Source of the DNA: Streptomyces monashensis
GTDB taxonomy: Bacteria > Actinomycetota > Actinomycetes > Streptomycetales > Streptomycetaceae
Reading direction: 5' to 3'
NCBI RefSeq assembly: GCF_001866665.1
Contig: NZ_MLYO01000009.1
Location: forward strand, 62,001-126,000
DNA length: 64,000 bases
Made by a program: the position numbers and the translations under genes. The notes under the pieces are model-generated. The model ran no database searches. It was given only the letters and a program-made list of their open reading frames with translations, and had not been told where the DNA came from. Positions 43,464-51,360 of the stretch are shown piece after piece (position 1 is the first letter of the stretch; the number at the start of each line of letters is the position of its first letter).

Positions 43464-43478
43464 TTTGCACTATGCAAA
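43464..43478. promoter_or_regulatory. TTTGCA palindrome at the monooxygenase promoter
   Basis: TTTGCA (43464-43469), three bases, TGCAAA (43473-43478). It lies 34 bases upstream of the monooxygenase ATG in an otherwise GC-rich background. Very similar to the site at 43677-43693; both are likely bound by one dimeric repressor. Confidence 0.65.
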
Positions 43479-43676
43479 GCTCATGCGTCAAGAAGGCCCG
43501 CAGACAACGAAGACTCATCGGAGCGGACCAACGACCGGACAGGCGGCGCGCGGCACGAGGTGCCGGCCGATCAAGCCGAGAAAGTTGTCGGCGAAAGCGC
43601 CGCTCGCGCGGGTGCGGGCGGGCCCGAGGGCCGTTCGGTCCCGAGGCGCGGACAGGTGGTGCGCACCCTTGTCTTC

Positions 43677-43693
43677 TTTTGCATAATGCAAAA
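43677..43693. promoter_or_regulatory. TTTTGCAT palindrome at the ClC promoter
   Basis: Perfect arms TTTTGCAT (43677-43684) and ATGCAAAA (43686-43693) around one A. The site ends 17 bases before the ClC start codon, next to its ribosome binding site, where a bound repressor would block transcription or initiation. It matches the site at 43464-43478. Confidence 0.7.
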
Positions 43694-43710
43694 ATAAGGA
43701 AGGGGAATCG

Positions 43711-45501
43711 ATGAGCGGCATACGGGCAGCGACGGACACGGAGCAAGGAGCCGACACGACGGCACGAAGTCTCACGCCGGCGCCGACGATCGCGGGCCTG
43801 AGGAACGCCCCCTGGGGTGTGACGGCACTGGCCGTGGTGGTCGGCGCCGGAGCGGGCGTCGGCTCGGTCGTCTTCCGCTGGTGCATCAAGACCTTCACCC
43901 GCCTGCTGTCCGGGCGCACCGACTACTCCGCCGCCCCCGGCGCGAGCAATCCGCACATACCGTGGCTGGGCCCGTATTTCGTACTGCTCGTGCCAGTGAT
44001 CGGCGGTCTGCTGTACGGACCCCTGGTCAACCGGTTCGCCAAGGAGGCCCGCGGGCACGGCGTGCCCGAGGTCATGCTGGCCGTCGCCCAGCGCGGCGGT
44101 CGGATCAGCCCCAAGGTCGCCGTCGTCAAGACGCTCGCCTCCGCCCTGACCATCGGATCCGGCGGATCGGTCGGCCGCGAAGGCCCCATCGTGCAGATCG
44201 GCTCGGCACTCGGCTCCACTCTCGGCCGGGTGACCAAGGCGACCGAGAGCCGCACGAAGCTCCTGGTCGCCTGCGGCGCGGCGGGCGGCATCGCGGCCAC
44301 GTTCAACGCACCGCTGGCCGGTGTCTTCTTCGCCATGGAGCTGATCCTCGGCACCTTCTCGGCGGAAGCCTTCGGCGCCACGGTGCTGGCCAGCGTCACC
44401 GCGAGCATCATCGGACGGGCCTCCTTCGGCGACGTCGCCTTCCTGACCCTGCCCGCCTTCCACGTCGCCCACGTCGCCCAGTACGGCCTGTTCGCCCTGC
44501 TCGGCGTCGTCGCGGCCGTGGTCGGCATGGGCTTCGCCCGTTTCCTCTACCTGATCGAGGACGCCTGCGACTGGCTCTGGCGCGGCCCGGAGTGGCTGCG
44601 CCCCGCGGTCGGCGGACTGGCTCTCGGGCTGGTGCTGCTGGCACTGCCCGAGATGTACGGCGTCGGCTACCCCGTCCTGGAGAAGGCGACCGAGGGCGGC
44701 TACGCGGTCGGCTTCCTGCTCCTGCTCCTGGCCGGCAAGATGCTCGCGACCAGCCTCACCATCGGCATCGGCGGCTCGGGCGGCGTCTTCGCGCCCAGCC
44801 TGTTCATCGGCGCGATGCTCGGCTCGGCCTACGGCATCGGCGTCCATGACCTGATACCCGGCACCGCCGGGGCGGTGGGCGCGTACGCCCTGATCGGCAT
44901 GGGCGCCACCTTCGCCGGCGCGGCCCGGGCACCGATCACCGCCGTGGTCATCCTCTTCGAGCTGACCGGCGAGTACTCGATCATCCTGCCACTGATGCTG
45001 GCCATCGTCCTGGCCACCGCCACCAGCCGCCTGCTCTCCCGCGACACCATCTACACCCTCAAGCTCCGCCGCCGCGGCATCGACCTCGAAGGCCCCGTCC
45101 CCGGAGCGGCGATCGGCACCCAGCACGTCGGGACCGTCATGGAACCGCTGCCCTCACTCCTGCCCGCGACCACAGCCCTGGCGGACGCCGCCGATCTCCT
45201 GAGCCTCTCCGGCCACGGAGCCCTCCCGGTCGTCGACGGCACCGGGGAGTACGTCGGCGTCGTCACCGCGCAGGCCGTGGCCGAGGCCCTCGCCGAACAG
45301 CCGGACGCCGCACCGCGGACGATTGCCCAGCTCGCGGCGCCGCCCGCACCCGTGACACCCGAGCAGCCCCTCGCCCAGGCCCTGCACGCCTTGCTGTCGG
45401 CCTCCGGAACCGGGGTACCCGTCCTCGACGCGGAGCGGGGCAAGCCGGTCGGATGGCTCAGCCACCAAAGCGCGCTGCGCGCCGTGCACGCGACCACCTG
45501 A
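43711..45501 (+). CDS. ClC-family chloride channel/antiporter with CBS domains
   Basis: A 596-residue ClC protein with about ten to twelve membrane segments and two C-terminal CBS domains. Selectivity-filter motifs are visible: GSGGSVGREGPIVQIGSALG, including the gating Glu of GREGP, then GGIAATFNAPLAGVFFAMEL and GGSGGVFAPSLFIGAMLG. The Glu suggests H+/Cl- exchange or gated channel activity. The CBS region (about 455-595, SLLPATTALADAADLLSLSG, GTGVPVLD) likely senses nucleotides. ATG 43711 follows GGAAGGGG. Its promoter carries the TTTTGCAT palindrome. Confidence 0.92.
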   Translation: MSGIRAATDTEQGADTTARSLTPAPTIAGLRNAPWGVTALAVVVGAGAGVGSVVFRWCIKTFTRLLSGRTDYSAAPGASNPHIPWLGPYFVLLVPVIGGLLYGPLVNRFAKEARGHGVPEVMLAVAQRGGRISPKVAVVKTLASALTIGSGGSVGREGPIVQIGSALGSTLGRVTKATESRTKLLVACGAAGGIAATFNAPLAGVFFAMELILGTFSAEAFGATVLASVTASIIGRASFGDVAFLTLPAFHVAHVAQYGLFALLGVVAAVVGMGFARFLYLIEDACDWLWRGPEWLRPAVGGLALGLVLLALPEMYGVGYPVLEKATEGGYAVGFLLLLLAGKMLATSLTIGIGGSGGVFAPSLFIGAMLGSAYGIGVHDLIPGTAGAVGAYALIGMGATFAGAARAPITAVVILFELTGEYSIILPLMLAIVLATATSRLLSRDTIYTLKLRRRGIDLEGPVPGAAIGTQHVGTVMEPLPSLLPATTALADAADLLSLSGHGALPVVDGTGEYVGVVTAQAVAEALAEQPDAAPRTIAQLAAPPAPVTPEQPLAQALHALLSASGTGVPVLDAERGKPVGWLSHQSALRAVHATT

Positions 45502-45821
45502 CCGCACCCCAGGCCTGCGGACACGGATGGGAGGCCACCTACGACATCGATGTGACCATGAACGATCACGGTCACATCATCGCCACCTACCACCTCGGCT
45601 GCAGGCTCGTACGCCCACCGCTCCAGTGGCCACGCTGCCCCGACTGCGCGGGCTGCAAGACCCGCGTCATGCGACCGGGGCGCGTGGCGTCGGCCCGGCC
45701 GCACGAGAGATGGCGCCGATGGAGGCGAACCACGCGGCGCCGCCCTGAATCCGGCTCCGGGAACATCGGAACAACGAACGCAGCCTCGCCCGGACCGCCG
45801 GGATCCCCGACGGCGGGTTGA
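45453..45821 (+). CDS. Possible small zinc-ribbon-like hypothetical protein
   Basis: The segment ACGHGWEATYDIDVTMNDHG ... LQWPRCPDCAGCKTRVMRPG resembles small Streptomyces proteins that keep a Cys-Gly-His and a Cys-x-x-Cys-x-x-Cys pattern. The open frame starts at ATG 45453 inside the end of the ClC gene and has an arginine-rich tail that may be noise. Either a small real gene or a remnant. Confidence 0.35.
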   Translation: MAQPPKRAARRARDHLTAPQACGHGWEATYDIDVTMNDHGHIIATYHLGCRLVRPPLQWPRCPDCAGCKTRVMRPGRVASARPHERWRRWRRTTRRRPESGSGNIGTTNAASPGPPGSPTAG

Positions 45822-45881
45822 CCAGCGACGGGCCGTCATGCGGCGGCCGGAGCGTTCCGGGCGTGACCGACCGCAATCGTG

Positions 45882-46418
45882 TCAGGCGTCGTGCGTCAGC
45901 GCTCCGTCCACCATCCAGCCGAGCGGGTACGGTTCCGGATCGTCCGCCCCCGGTGCCGGAGGCTCGCCTCCCGCCTCGTTGAAGGCACCCAGCGCCTCGA
46001 CGAGTGCCAGCCGCTCCATCGGGCGGAGCCGTTCGACGATGGCGGCGATCTCGGCACGACGCCGGGCGGTGACTTCCTCGACGGTGCGCCGACCCTCCTC
46101 GGTCAGCCGCAGGAGTGTCTCGCGACGGTTGGCGGGATTGGCCTGCCGGTCGGCGAGCCCGGCGGAGATGAGCCGGTCGACCATCCGCATGGCGGTGGAG
46201 GGTGCCACCTGGAGCAGTTCGGCGAGCTCGACCAGCTTGGTCGTCCCCCTGGTGGACAGCACCACCAGCATCCGGAACTGGGCGACGGTCACCCGCTCCT
46301 CCACCGCGGCGAGCGAGCGGGCGGAGACCGCCACCAACAGACGCGACGCAGTCAGCACCGCTCTGGTGACCGCATCAACATCGTCCAAGGCACCCGTGGG
46401 GGTCTGTCGCTCCGCCAT
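45882..46418 (-). CDS. MarR-family transcriptional regulator
   Basis: A 178-residue winged-helix protein: TVAQFRMLVVLSTRGTTKLV, ELAELLQVAPSTAMRMVDRL, ISAGLADRQANPANRRETLL, with the wing RRETLLRLTEEGRRTVEEVT. It acts as a dimeric repressor sensing phenolic or other ligands. ATG 46418 follows AAAGGA by six bases. It lies 2.2 kb from the two TTTGCA palindromes and is one candidate for their binder, although direct evidence is lacking. The C-terminus (PYPLGWMVDGALTHDA) is family-typical for Streptomyces. Confidence 0.88.
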   Translation of the reverse strand: MAERQTPTGALDDVDAVTRAVLTASRLLVAVSARSLAAVEERVTVAQFRMLVVLSTRGTTKLVELAELLQVAPSTAMRMVDRLISAGLADRQANPANRRETLLRLTEEGRRTVEEVTARRRAEIAAIVERLRPMERLALVEALGAFNEAGGEPPAPGADDPEPYPLGWMVDGALTHDA

Positions 46419-46473
46419 ACGTCCTTTCTACCGTGCCGAGGCCGCTGTTCTCTCCCTCGATGGGAACAGGTAT

Positions 46474-46845
46474 TCACCCCGAGTGGTCGTGACAGCGGAG
46501 CAAGAGCATCGCGGCGTCGCCATGGAACGGCCCGGCAGCGTGCCGGACCAGGTCCTCACGCAGCGCATCGAGGGCGCGGTCCGCGTCCGGTTCCTTCAGC
46601 ACGCCCACCCGGTCACCGAGCGGACAGAAGGAGCCTCCCGGTTCCCTGGCTTCGATGACACCGTCCATGTGTACCAACAGCTGCTGATCGCCGGACGCGA
46701 AGCCCACCCGACAGGGCATCGGCCCCTCGGTCCTGTGCGCGCCCAGACCCAGCGGCAGGGCGAAGGAGTCCGGTTCCGGGGAATCGGCCCGGCCGTCCTC
46801 ACGGACGATCATCGGAGCCGGGTGCCCGTAGTCTGAGCACCTACT
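46474..46845 (-). pseudogene. C-terminal stump of a SpoIIE/PP2C phosphatase
   Basis: About 120 residues: YGHPAPMIVREDGRADSPEP, DQQLLVHMDGVIEAREPGGS, LREDLVRHAAGPFHGDAAML. These match the end of Streptomyces PP2C/SpoIIE-type phosphatases (the GHPPP, DGVSEARD and GDDAALVL blocks). The N-terminal sensor and most of the catalytic core are missing and no start codon with a ribosome binding site is present. Probably nonfunctional. Confidence 0.6.
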
Positions 46846-46999
46846 GGCACGTCGACCATCCCTCGCTCTGTGCCCCTGCTGAGGCTCGGCGTTGAGGTTT
46901 GCTTCCCGGTCCCGACCGACCCGCAGGCCGGTCAGGGGTTCCCGTCGTGCGCCGCCGCGGCGGGACCCGTCAGCAGTAGCCGCACCGCGCATGCACCGT

Positions 47000-47875
47000 T
47001 CAACGGGCTCGAACGAGGAAGAGCCAGAAGACCAGCACGGGCAGGACCAGGGCTCCGGCGACGGCGTTCAGCCCGCCGAAGCCGAGGGTGTGCATCAGAG
47101 GTCCGGCCAGACCGGCGCCCACCGCTGCGACGACGTTCATCGCGGTGTCCGTCATACCCTGCACTCCAGGCCGAAGAGCCGCGGGCGTGGCGTCGCTGAG
47201 CATCGCGGAGCCGGCCACCAGGCTGAACGACCAGCCCAGCCCGAGGAGGAACAGTCCTGCCATCACCATGGCGACCGAGCCGTGGCTCAGGCCCGACAAC
47301 AGCGCGGACGCGATGGAAACGGCCTGTCCGGCGACCGCGGTCGGCAGGTGCCCGATCCTGTCGGCGAGCCGGCCGACGACGGGCGAGAACGCGTACATTC
47401 CCAGCAGATGGCCGCTTATGGTGAAGCCGACAAGGGTGAGAGTGGCTCCGTCTGCGACCATGCTGACGGGTGTCGTCGTCATGACCGCGCCCATGACCGT
47501 GTTGGCCATGACGATGGTCACGAACGCGAACGCCGCGCGTGGCGCGTGGCGCGTGGCGCGTGGCGCGTGGCGCGTGGCGCGTGGCGCGTGGCGAAGATGA
47601 CGCAAGCCCGCCCGCAGTGTGCCGACCTGTAACTCCCGCGTGTCTGGCACGGCCTTGCCCGAAGCCGCCTCTACGCGTGTTCCGGTCCCCCACTGCTCTT
47701 CCGTGTCCGGTTGCTGTCGGGCGAGCACCAGCGGGTCGGGGCGCGGCCAAGCCCACAGCAGTGCCGATGCCAGCGCCATGCAGAAGGTGGCCAGGACGAA
47801 CGCCCCGGTCAGTCGAGGCAGGTGCGACATCGATGCCACGCCGGCGCCTGGATCGGCGAGATTCGGCCCGACCAC
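47000..47875 (-). pseudogene. 5'-truncated MFS transporter containing a heptamer repeat
   Basis: 291 residues at most. The frame begins mid-protein at VGPNLADPGAG, then one helix (GAFVLATFCMALASALLWAW), a cytoplasmic loop, and a complete C-terminal six-helix half (AFVTIVMANTVMGAVMTTTP ... GRLADRIGHLPTA ... MVMAGLFLLGLGWSFSLVAG). The first four or five helices are missing. The loop is expanded by eight copies of GCGTGGC, giving RHAPRAT repeats. A complete MFS protein has about 400 residues. Transport function is doubtful. Confidence 0.65.
47537..47592. repeat. Heptanucleotide tandem repeat, eight exact copies
   Basis: GCGTGGC repeated eight times without interruption (56 bases) inside the MFS remnant. 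Seven bases is not a multiple of three, so loss or gain of a unit shifts the reading frame, as in phase-variable loci. On the minus strand the repeat encodes RHAPRAT units. Confidence 0.9.
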
Positions 47876-47913
47876 GGAGCGGGAGTAGCCCCCGTCGGCC
47901 GGCCCGACAGAGA

Positions 47914-47949
47914 GCCGCCTCTGAACTGTTCCCGAGGGTCAGAGGCGGC
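47914..47949. terminator. Intrinsic terminator of the radical SAM operon
   Basis: Perfect eleven-base arms GCCGCCTCTGA (47914-47924) and TCAGAGGCGGC (47939-47949) with a 14-base loop; TTTT follows on the plus strand and TCTCT on the minus strand. The methyltransferase stop codon on the minus strand lies within the stem. Confidence 0.85.
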
Positions 47950-48742
47950 TTTTGCCCTTCACGGGACCGCCGGTCCGGCCGTTGGCGGCTCGGGAGCGGC
48001 AGAACAGGAGCTGCTTCGGCGAGGCGCTCGTGAACGGGGAATGATCGTAGTCCCCGTAGCGTTGCGCGACGTCGAGCCCGGCCAGCCGGCAGAGCGCCAG
48101 GAGTTCCTCGGGAAAGAAGCAGCGCATGCTGACCTTTTTGGTGCGTACGCACACGCCGTCGCGTAGGTAGTCCAGTGTGAAGCGCAGCACTTGGGCGGCG
48201 GCGTCGTAGCGTGTCGTCGCTCGCACGTCGAGTGTCGTCCCGTCCCGGTCCACGACCGACTTGTGGTGGTAGGGCGACTCGGGGAGCCGGCACAGCTTGG
48301 CCAGGTCGGGGTTGAACACGTCCAGGATCAGGGTCCCGCCCGGTCGCAGCACGTTGCGCGCCGAGGTGAGGAACGCGACCACGGAATCCAGGTCGTGCAG
48401 GTGCTGCATCGCGTTGGTCGCCGAGAACACCAGGGCGAACCGCCTGTCGGAGCGGATGTCTCGGCAGTCCTGTTCCAGCCACTGGACCGGCAGTCGCTCG
48501 CCCTCGGCCCGCTGACGGGCGCGGGCGAGCATCGAGGGCATGATGTCAAGCCCTGTGACATCGACACCCACCCGCGCGATCGGCAGGGTGATGCGCCCGG
48601 TTCCGCACGCCACCTCCAGGACCGGACCGCCCGCCCGGACCGCTTGGCCGAGGAAGAACGGGATGTCGTGGGTGCGCGCGGCGAACTCCTGATCGTAGAA
48701 GTCCGCGTCGTCGTACACGGCCAGGTCCTTCAGTGGCTTCAT
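47939..48742 (-). CDS. Class I SAM-dependent methyltransferase
   Basis: A 267-residue Rossmann-fold methyltransferase. Motif I is VLEVACGTGRITLPIARVG (about 41-59), followed by VTGLDIMPSMLARARQRAEG, QDCRDIRSDRRFALVFSATN and RPGGTLILDVFNPDLAKL. The C-terminal beta meander (VCVRTKKVSMRCFFPEELLA) resembles small-molecule methyltransferases. ATG 48742 overlaps the aminotransferase stop as ATGA. It is the last gene of a three-gene operon with a PLP enzyme and a radical SAM enzyme. The substrate is unknown. Confidence 0.85.
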   Translation of the reverse strand: MKPLKDLAVYDDADFYDQEFAARTHDIPFFLGQAVRAGGPVLEVACGTGRITLPIARVGVDVTGLDIMPSMLARARQRAEGERLPVQWLEQDCRDIRSDRRFALVFSATNAMQHLHDLDSVVAFLTSARNVLRPGGTLILDVFNPDLAKLCRLPESPYHHKSVVDRDGTTLDVRATTRYDAAAQVLRFTLDYLRDGVCVRTKKVSMRCFFPEELLALCRLAGLDVAQRYGDYDHSPFTSASPKQLLFCRSRAANGRTGGPVKGKSRL

Positions 48743-49755
48743 CGCGCCGCCGCCGACGTCGGGCCGAAAGCGTCGGCAAGGCTGGTCAGGACGGAACCGG
48801 ACCAGCTGCTCTCCCCGAACACGCTGACCGGCATGGCGAGCACGCCGCACTCGCGCTGGAGCGTCTCCGCTGGAATCCCAACCGGGAAGAAGTAGTTGCC
48901 GGGACACGTCCGGCTCGCTGTGGGAATCGCCCCGATCACGTCGTCCGGCAACCTCTCGAACAACCGCTCGGCCCGTGCGGCCAGTTCGTCGACGACCTGC
49001 CGGGGCACGTCGCTGTGCTCGGTCAGCAGACGGTCGGCGAGCCTCAGTTGTGCCGGTGACGGCGGATCCGCCCGGAACGCTTCGGCCAGCTCGGCTTGCG
49101 CCGGACCGAGCAGGACCACGCCGAACGTGCGTGGCCACAGCCATCCCTTGGTGACCGAGTGCAGCAGGACCGCACGACCGGTGTCCAGCAATCGCCGTGT
49201 GCCGACAGCGAATGGGGCTCCCAGGTCGTAGACGCTGTCGATCAGCAAGCAGCGGCGTGGTGATTCCCGCAACCACGACATGACCGCGGCGCACTCGGCA
49301 TCGGACAGGTACAGGCCGAGCGGCTTGCTGGGGTTGACGAGCAGCAGGTATTCGGGTCGGTCGTCCGCCGGCGACGTCGGCAGGGCCGGCACCGGCAGCG
49401 TCGGGTAGGACACGGGCGCCAGACCCGCAGCGCGTGCCAGCTCGAAGTAGACCGGGTACACGTCGCTGGGCAACCACAACCGCGCCCGCACGGCGCGCAG
49501 CCAGTGGAACACCACACCGAGCCCGTGACGGACGCCTCGACAGACCATGGCGTGGCCGGACCAGTCCTCCGGCAGCTCGAAGCGCCGCAGCCAGGCACGG
49601 GCGAGATCGCACCGGTGCACCGTACTCATGTCGGCCGGCGGTTCCGGTCGCACCGGAGCGAGCGCCCCGTACACGTTGGTCTCGGCGGCGTCCAGAAGCA
49701 ACGAGGAGGCGCTGAGCTGCCGTTGCCGGAATTCCTGGAACTCGTCGAACCTCAT
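48739..49755 (-). CDS. PLP-dependent aminotransferase (fold type I)
   Basis: A 338-residue class I/II-like aminotransferase, shorter than the usual ~400. Cofactor residues can be placed: Asn141 in LLLVNPSKPLG, Asp173 and Tyr176 in LLIDSVYDLGAP, and the Schiff-base Lys203 in LLHSVTKGWLWPRTFG. The N-terminal 60 residues (MRFDEFQEFRQRQLSASSLL) are unusual. ATG 49755 overlaps the radical SAM stop as ATGA, and its own stop overlaps the methyltransferase start. Together the three enzymes suggest construction of a modified amino acid or small metabolite. Confidence 0.82.
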   Translation of the reverse strand: MRFDEFQEFRQRQLSASSLLLDAAETNVYGALAPVRPEPPADMSTVHRCDLARAWLRRFELPEDWSGHAMVCRGVRHGLGVVFHWLRAVRARLWLPSDVYPVYFELARAAGLAPVSYPTLPVPALPTSPADDRPEYLLLVNPSKPLGLYLSDAECAAVMSWLRESPRRCLLIDSVYDLGAPFAVGTRRLLDTGRAVLLHSVTKGWLWPRTFGVVLLGPAQAELAEAFRADPPSPAQLRLADRLLTEHSDVPRQVVDELAARAERLFERLPDDVIGAIPTASRTCPGNYFFPVGIPAETLQRECGVLAMPVSVFGESSWSGSVLTSLADAFGPTSAAAR

Positions 49756-51092
49756 GCCACCACGCCTTCCGGCGCGATCTCGCTGGCCCGGTCCTCCAGG
49801 GAGGCGTAGCAGCGTCCGTCGGCCATGACGTTCCAGCTGCGTGCGATCCCGCTGGTGCGTTCCCAGAGCAGGCTGGGCTCGGTGTAAGCGGCGATCCGCA
49901 TCGGCCGCCCGTCCCAGCTGCCGTGGTAGACCGGCGCGCCCCAGGGCAGGCGGCTCGCCAGTTCGAAGCCGTGCTGCTCGACGAACCGGGTGACGACGGA
50001 CAGCGAAACCTGGTGCTGTCGGCTCCAGACGTTGGCGGCGCGGTCGAAGTAGAGCGACTCGGTGCTGGTGGAGACGTAGAGCTCCTTGAAGCAGACTTCC
50101 TCGACACCGAGCGCCGCGGCCCACGAAAGGTAGTCGGCGACGCCGGCCGCGTCGGCGACGCCGCCGTGCTGCAGCACGCAGATCAGCCTCATCCGCAGCC
50201 GCGGCCAGCGGTCGCGTTCCACGCGCCAGGTGTCGACCACAGAGCTCACCGGCGTGCGCAGCATCATCAGCCGCTCGCTGACGGCGTCGTCCTGATGATG
50301 CCGGGAGACCGACAGCACGCTCAGGCCCGCGGCGCTCAGGGCCGCCAGCCGGTCGGCCCGGTCAGCGTGCCCGCCCTTCGCCAGGGTGTGCGCGTTGGTG
50401 ATCAGGACGACCTTCGGGAAGGCCGCCGAGCAGGCGGACACCAGCCGCAGCTGCTGTTCGAACGGTATGAGTGTGGGCTCCCCGCCGCCGGTGATCACCG
50501 CACGCTCGGCACCCGCCGCACGGGCACGCTCCAGCCAGTGGGCGACCGCGTCCCACGGGACCCGTGCCGGCGCCTGGTCGCTGGAGATCGAAGCCGAGGA
50601 GAAGCAGAACGAACACCGGGCCTGGCAGGCGGAGGCGACCGGCAGAAGCGAGACCGAGCGCGGTCGCGTGTCGGCGTAGCGACGCTGTGCCGATCCGTGC
50701 AGGTGCAGGGAGGCCGCCATCGCGTCCTCGACGGTTGTCGGGCGCAGAGTGAACTCGTCGCCCGCTTGGTCGAGTTCGTGGACCGCTGACAACCGGATGC
50801 GAGCCTCGTGCCATTCCATGCCGAGGCCGGTCGACACGTTGGGCACCAGCCTGTCGGGGTCCACCGTGGTTTCCAGCACCAGCAGCCGGTCGCCCGGAAT
50901 GGCCAGTCGGTCCAGCAGGCGTCGCGCCTTGCCGATGCCGATACCCAACTCCGCACGGGTCAGCAGGTGGAACCGGTCGGGATAGGTACTCTCCGGAATC
51001 CCCGCCTTACCGTAGGCGAACGCGTACTTGTCGAAGCCCTTCGCGAAGTTCGACAGCACGATGACATGGAAGCGCTGGTCGCTCTGGTTCAT
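49752..51092 (-). CDS. Radical SAM enzyme of unknown product
   Basis: A 446-residue radical SAM protein. The cluster motif CxxxCxxC is Cys156, Cys160, Cys163 in VASACQARCSFCFSS; SAM-binding features include VITGGGEPTLIPFEQQ and VVLITNAHTLAKGG. About 150 residues precede the barrel (FAKGFDKYAFAYGKAGIPES, GDRLLVLETTVDPDRLVP). The C-terminal 80 residues, with a Cys near GRCYASLED, may form another metal or substrate site. ATG 51092 is used although its ribosome binding site is weak; the frame stays open to 51217 through repeats encoding QYG triplets, so a longer protein is possible. It is the first gene of the coupled operon with the PLP enzyme and methyltransferase. Confidence 0.85.
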   Translation of the reverse strand: MNQSDQRFHVIVLSNFAKGFDKYAFAYGKAGIPESTYPDRFHLLTRAELGIGIGKARRLLDRLAIPGDRLLVLETTVDPDRLVPNVSTGLGMEWHEARIRLSAVHELDQAGDEFTLRPTTVEDAMAASLHLHGSAQRRYADTRPRSVSLLPVASACQARCSFCFSSASISSDQAPARVPWDAVAHWLERARAAGAERAVITGGGEPTLIPFEQQLRLVSACSAAFPKVVLITNAHTLAKGGHADRADRLAALSAAGLSVLSVSRHHQDDAVSERLMMLRTPVSSVVDTWRVERDRWPRLRMRLICVLQHGGVADAAGVADYLSWAAALGVEEVCFKELYVSTSTESLYFDRAANVWSRQHQVSLSVVTRFVEQHGFELASRLPWGAPVYHGSWDGRPMRIAAYTEPSLLWERTSGIARSWNVMADGRCYASLEDRASEIAPEGVVA

Positions 51093-51360
51093 TCCGTCAT
51101 CATGCAGGAACGGCCCCGGACGACATGGGCCGTACTGCCCGTACTGCCCGTACTGCCGGCGGAACGCGGTGTCCCGATCCGATCCAATCCGATCCGTCGT
51201 CGACGACACACCCCGCATGTCGGCCGGTGGTGACGAGTTCCGTGTCCGAGAGGTGAGTCGGCGGCTGACGACACGGTGCTGGTGGCACGTTCCGCGCGAC
51301 GGACCCGCCCTCCGGCCGCGTAGAGCGGACGACGGATTCATCCACGGAGGGGACGGCACA
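51093..51360. promoter_or_regulatory. Divergent region with two short tandem repeats
   Basis: Between the radical SAM operon (minus) and the lytic transglycosylase (plus). CGTACTGCC occurs three times in direct tandem (51131-51157). GATCC-type pentamers (GATCC, GATCC, AATCC, GATCC) fill 51176-51195. Both lie 40-105 bases before the radical SAM ATG. Either they are iterated regulator sites or, in the minus frame, an extension of the radical SAM protein with QYG repeats. Confidence 0.6.

Noticed and set aside
43515..43690. Minus-strand frame between the two TTTGCA palindromes as an intact regulator
   Set aside because: Too short, no helix-turn-helix, and the start region is the palindrome itself; at most decayed sequence.
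47537..47592. Heptamer array considered as CRISPR
   Set aside because: There are no spacers, the unit is seven bases and no cas genes are nearby; it is a simple tandem repeat.
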